From Candidatus Parcubacteria bacterium (GTDB lineage Bacteria; Patescibacteriota; Saccharimonadia; Saccharimonadales; Saccharimonadaceae): a stretch of 64,000 nt of DNA. The DNA lies in the NCBI GenBank assembly GCA_023432445.1, contig JAEYUP010000001.1, positions 186,001-250,000 of the forward strand, written 5' to 3'. The notes beneath the pieces are model-generated. The model had not been told where the DNA came from and made no database searches. It saw only the letters and a list, made by a program, of their open reading frames with translations. This document shows, one piece after another, positions 63,461 to 64,000 of this stretch. Position 1 is the first letter of the stretch; each line of letters starts with the position of its first letter. Made by a program: the position numbers and the translations under genes.

Positions 63461-63976
63461 CTATATACCAAAGGCGCTAGCCAGCCCGACTCCTAAGAAG
63501 TATGACAAGCCTGCCGCGATCAGACCGAGTAAGACTGTTTCCGCAAGAGATGCGGCTATGCTTTTAGCCTTACGTCGGTCTGACTTGCCATATCCGACCA
63601 AAACAAAAGTAAATACAGCCAAGATACAACTGATAAGGAACAGCTTATTTGAATCTGCGTTGTCTCCAGCTAGGGACGAATAAACGTAGGGTACTAATGG
63701 CATCGCGCCAGCTACCAAAAATGCCAAGAAGGTTGCGCCGCCTACAAAAAGTGAGGCTTTGCGAGAGTGTCCATCTTTGCCAGTGCGATGAGACAGGTAG
63801 GCGCTAGCGCCCATCGAAAAGCCATCTGCTACCAGGTTGGCAAGACCTAGAACAATGACCACCACGCTCGAAAGACCCGCACCGGCGGCTGCAGCGACAA
63901 CTGCAAATGTCGTCACGATACCATCAAAGGCGCCATACACAAACTCTGGGACATAGTTTTTTAACTTCTGTTTCAT
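63461..63976 (-). CDS. VIT1/CCC1 family transporter-like membrane protein
   Basis: A 171-residue protein with five predicted helices in the pattern of the vacuolar iron transporter family: YGAFDGIVTTFAVVAAAAGAG, LGLANLVADGFSMGASAYLS (the metal-site region), then three C-terminal helices. Family members export Fe2+ or Mn2+ from the cytosol; the substrate here is not shown. ATG at 63976 with AAAGGAAAAG upstream. The gene is complete within the window, and the longer TTG-started ORF to the window edge is not needed. Confidence 0.85.
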   Translation of the reverse strand: MKQKLKNYVPEFVYGAFDGIVTTFAVVAAAAGAGLSSVVVIVLGLANLVADGFSMGASAYLSHRTGKDGHSRKASLFVGGATFLAFLVAGAMPLVPYVYSSLAGDNADSNKLFLISCILAVFTFVLVGYGKSDRRKAKSIAASLAETVLLGLIAAGLSYFLGVGLASAFGI

Positions 63977-64000
63977 TTCTTTTCCTTTATAATTGTTCAA

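Overview
The window reads as a compact chromosome segment from a Candidate Phyla Radiation (Patescibacteria) bacterium, most likely Candidatus Saccharibacteria (TM7). This is an inference, because no rRNA gene is present. Supporting signs are tight gene packing with many 1-8 bp overlaps, a reduced housekeeping set without biosynthetic operons, several type IV prepilin genes, a Gram-positive style envelope (LPXTG protein, LysM/CHAP hydrolase, G5 protein, no outer-membrane genes), and trehalase. TGA is used as an ordinary stop (for example in ATGA start/stop overlaps), which argues against the recoded SR1 and Gracilibacteria lineages. Ten tRNA genes are present, all with encoded CCA.

Layout. 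0-7 kb: membrane protein, GH37 trehalase, methyltransferase, tRNA-Phe/Gly, anchored protein, slipin, typA. 7-14 kb: tRNA-Leu, tRNA-Val, holin-like/secG/oligopeptide-binding operon, LamG pilin, uvrC, trhO, rplY. 14-21 kb: DedA, GH13 enzyme, uvrA, sbcB. 21.1-21.45 kb: an unassigned structured RNA with its own promoter and terminator. 21.4-28.6 kb: obgE, LysM-CHAP hydrolase with a long leader, then a pilM-like/baseplate-J-like/ruvX/mltG operon. 28.7-36.2 kb: iscS-like/ycdF-like/mnmA/alaS operon and metG/tatD operon. 36.3-44.4 kb: second LamG pilin, G5-lysozyme/rsmA, pcrA, pgk/tpiA, tRNA-Glu. 44.5-47 kb: an accessory-looking segment with two divergent consensus promoters, long structured leaders and three unrecognised genes. 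47-55 kb: LPXTG surface protein, histidine kinase/methyltransferase with a divergent response regulator, folD, tRNA-Lys/Arg, murB. 55-59 kb: minor-pilin cluster. 59-64 kb: glyA, HTH-MurA fusion, tRNA-Arg, NUDIX, DUF4260, tRNA-Gly, tRNA-His, VIT1-like transporter.

Two window-wide patterns stand out. First, most first genes of transcription units have an extended -10 box (TGnTAnnnT) ending only 6-11 nt before the start codon, so they should give leaderless or nearly leaderless mRNAs, while internal operon genes use Shine-Dalgarno sites or start/stop overlaps. Several naive ORF starts are translated promoter sequence, and the starts given here are corrected for this. Second, terminator T-runs often abut the next -10 box directly.

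The most interesting loci are the leaderless architecture, the RNA at 21.2-21.4 kb, the 44.5-47 kb segment with its hairpin-rich leader, the HTH-MurA fusion with a palindromic divergent promoter, and the minor pilins that carry LamG or phage-tail-like repeats, which could form an adhesive pilus tip for attachment to a host bacterium.
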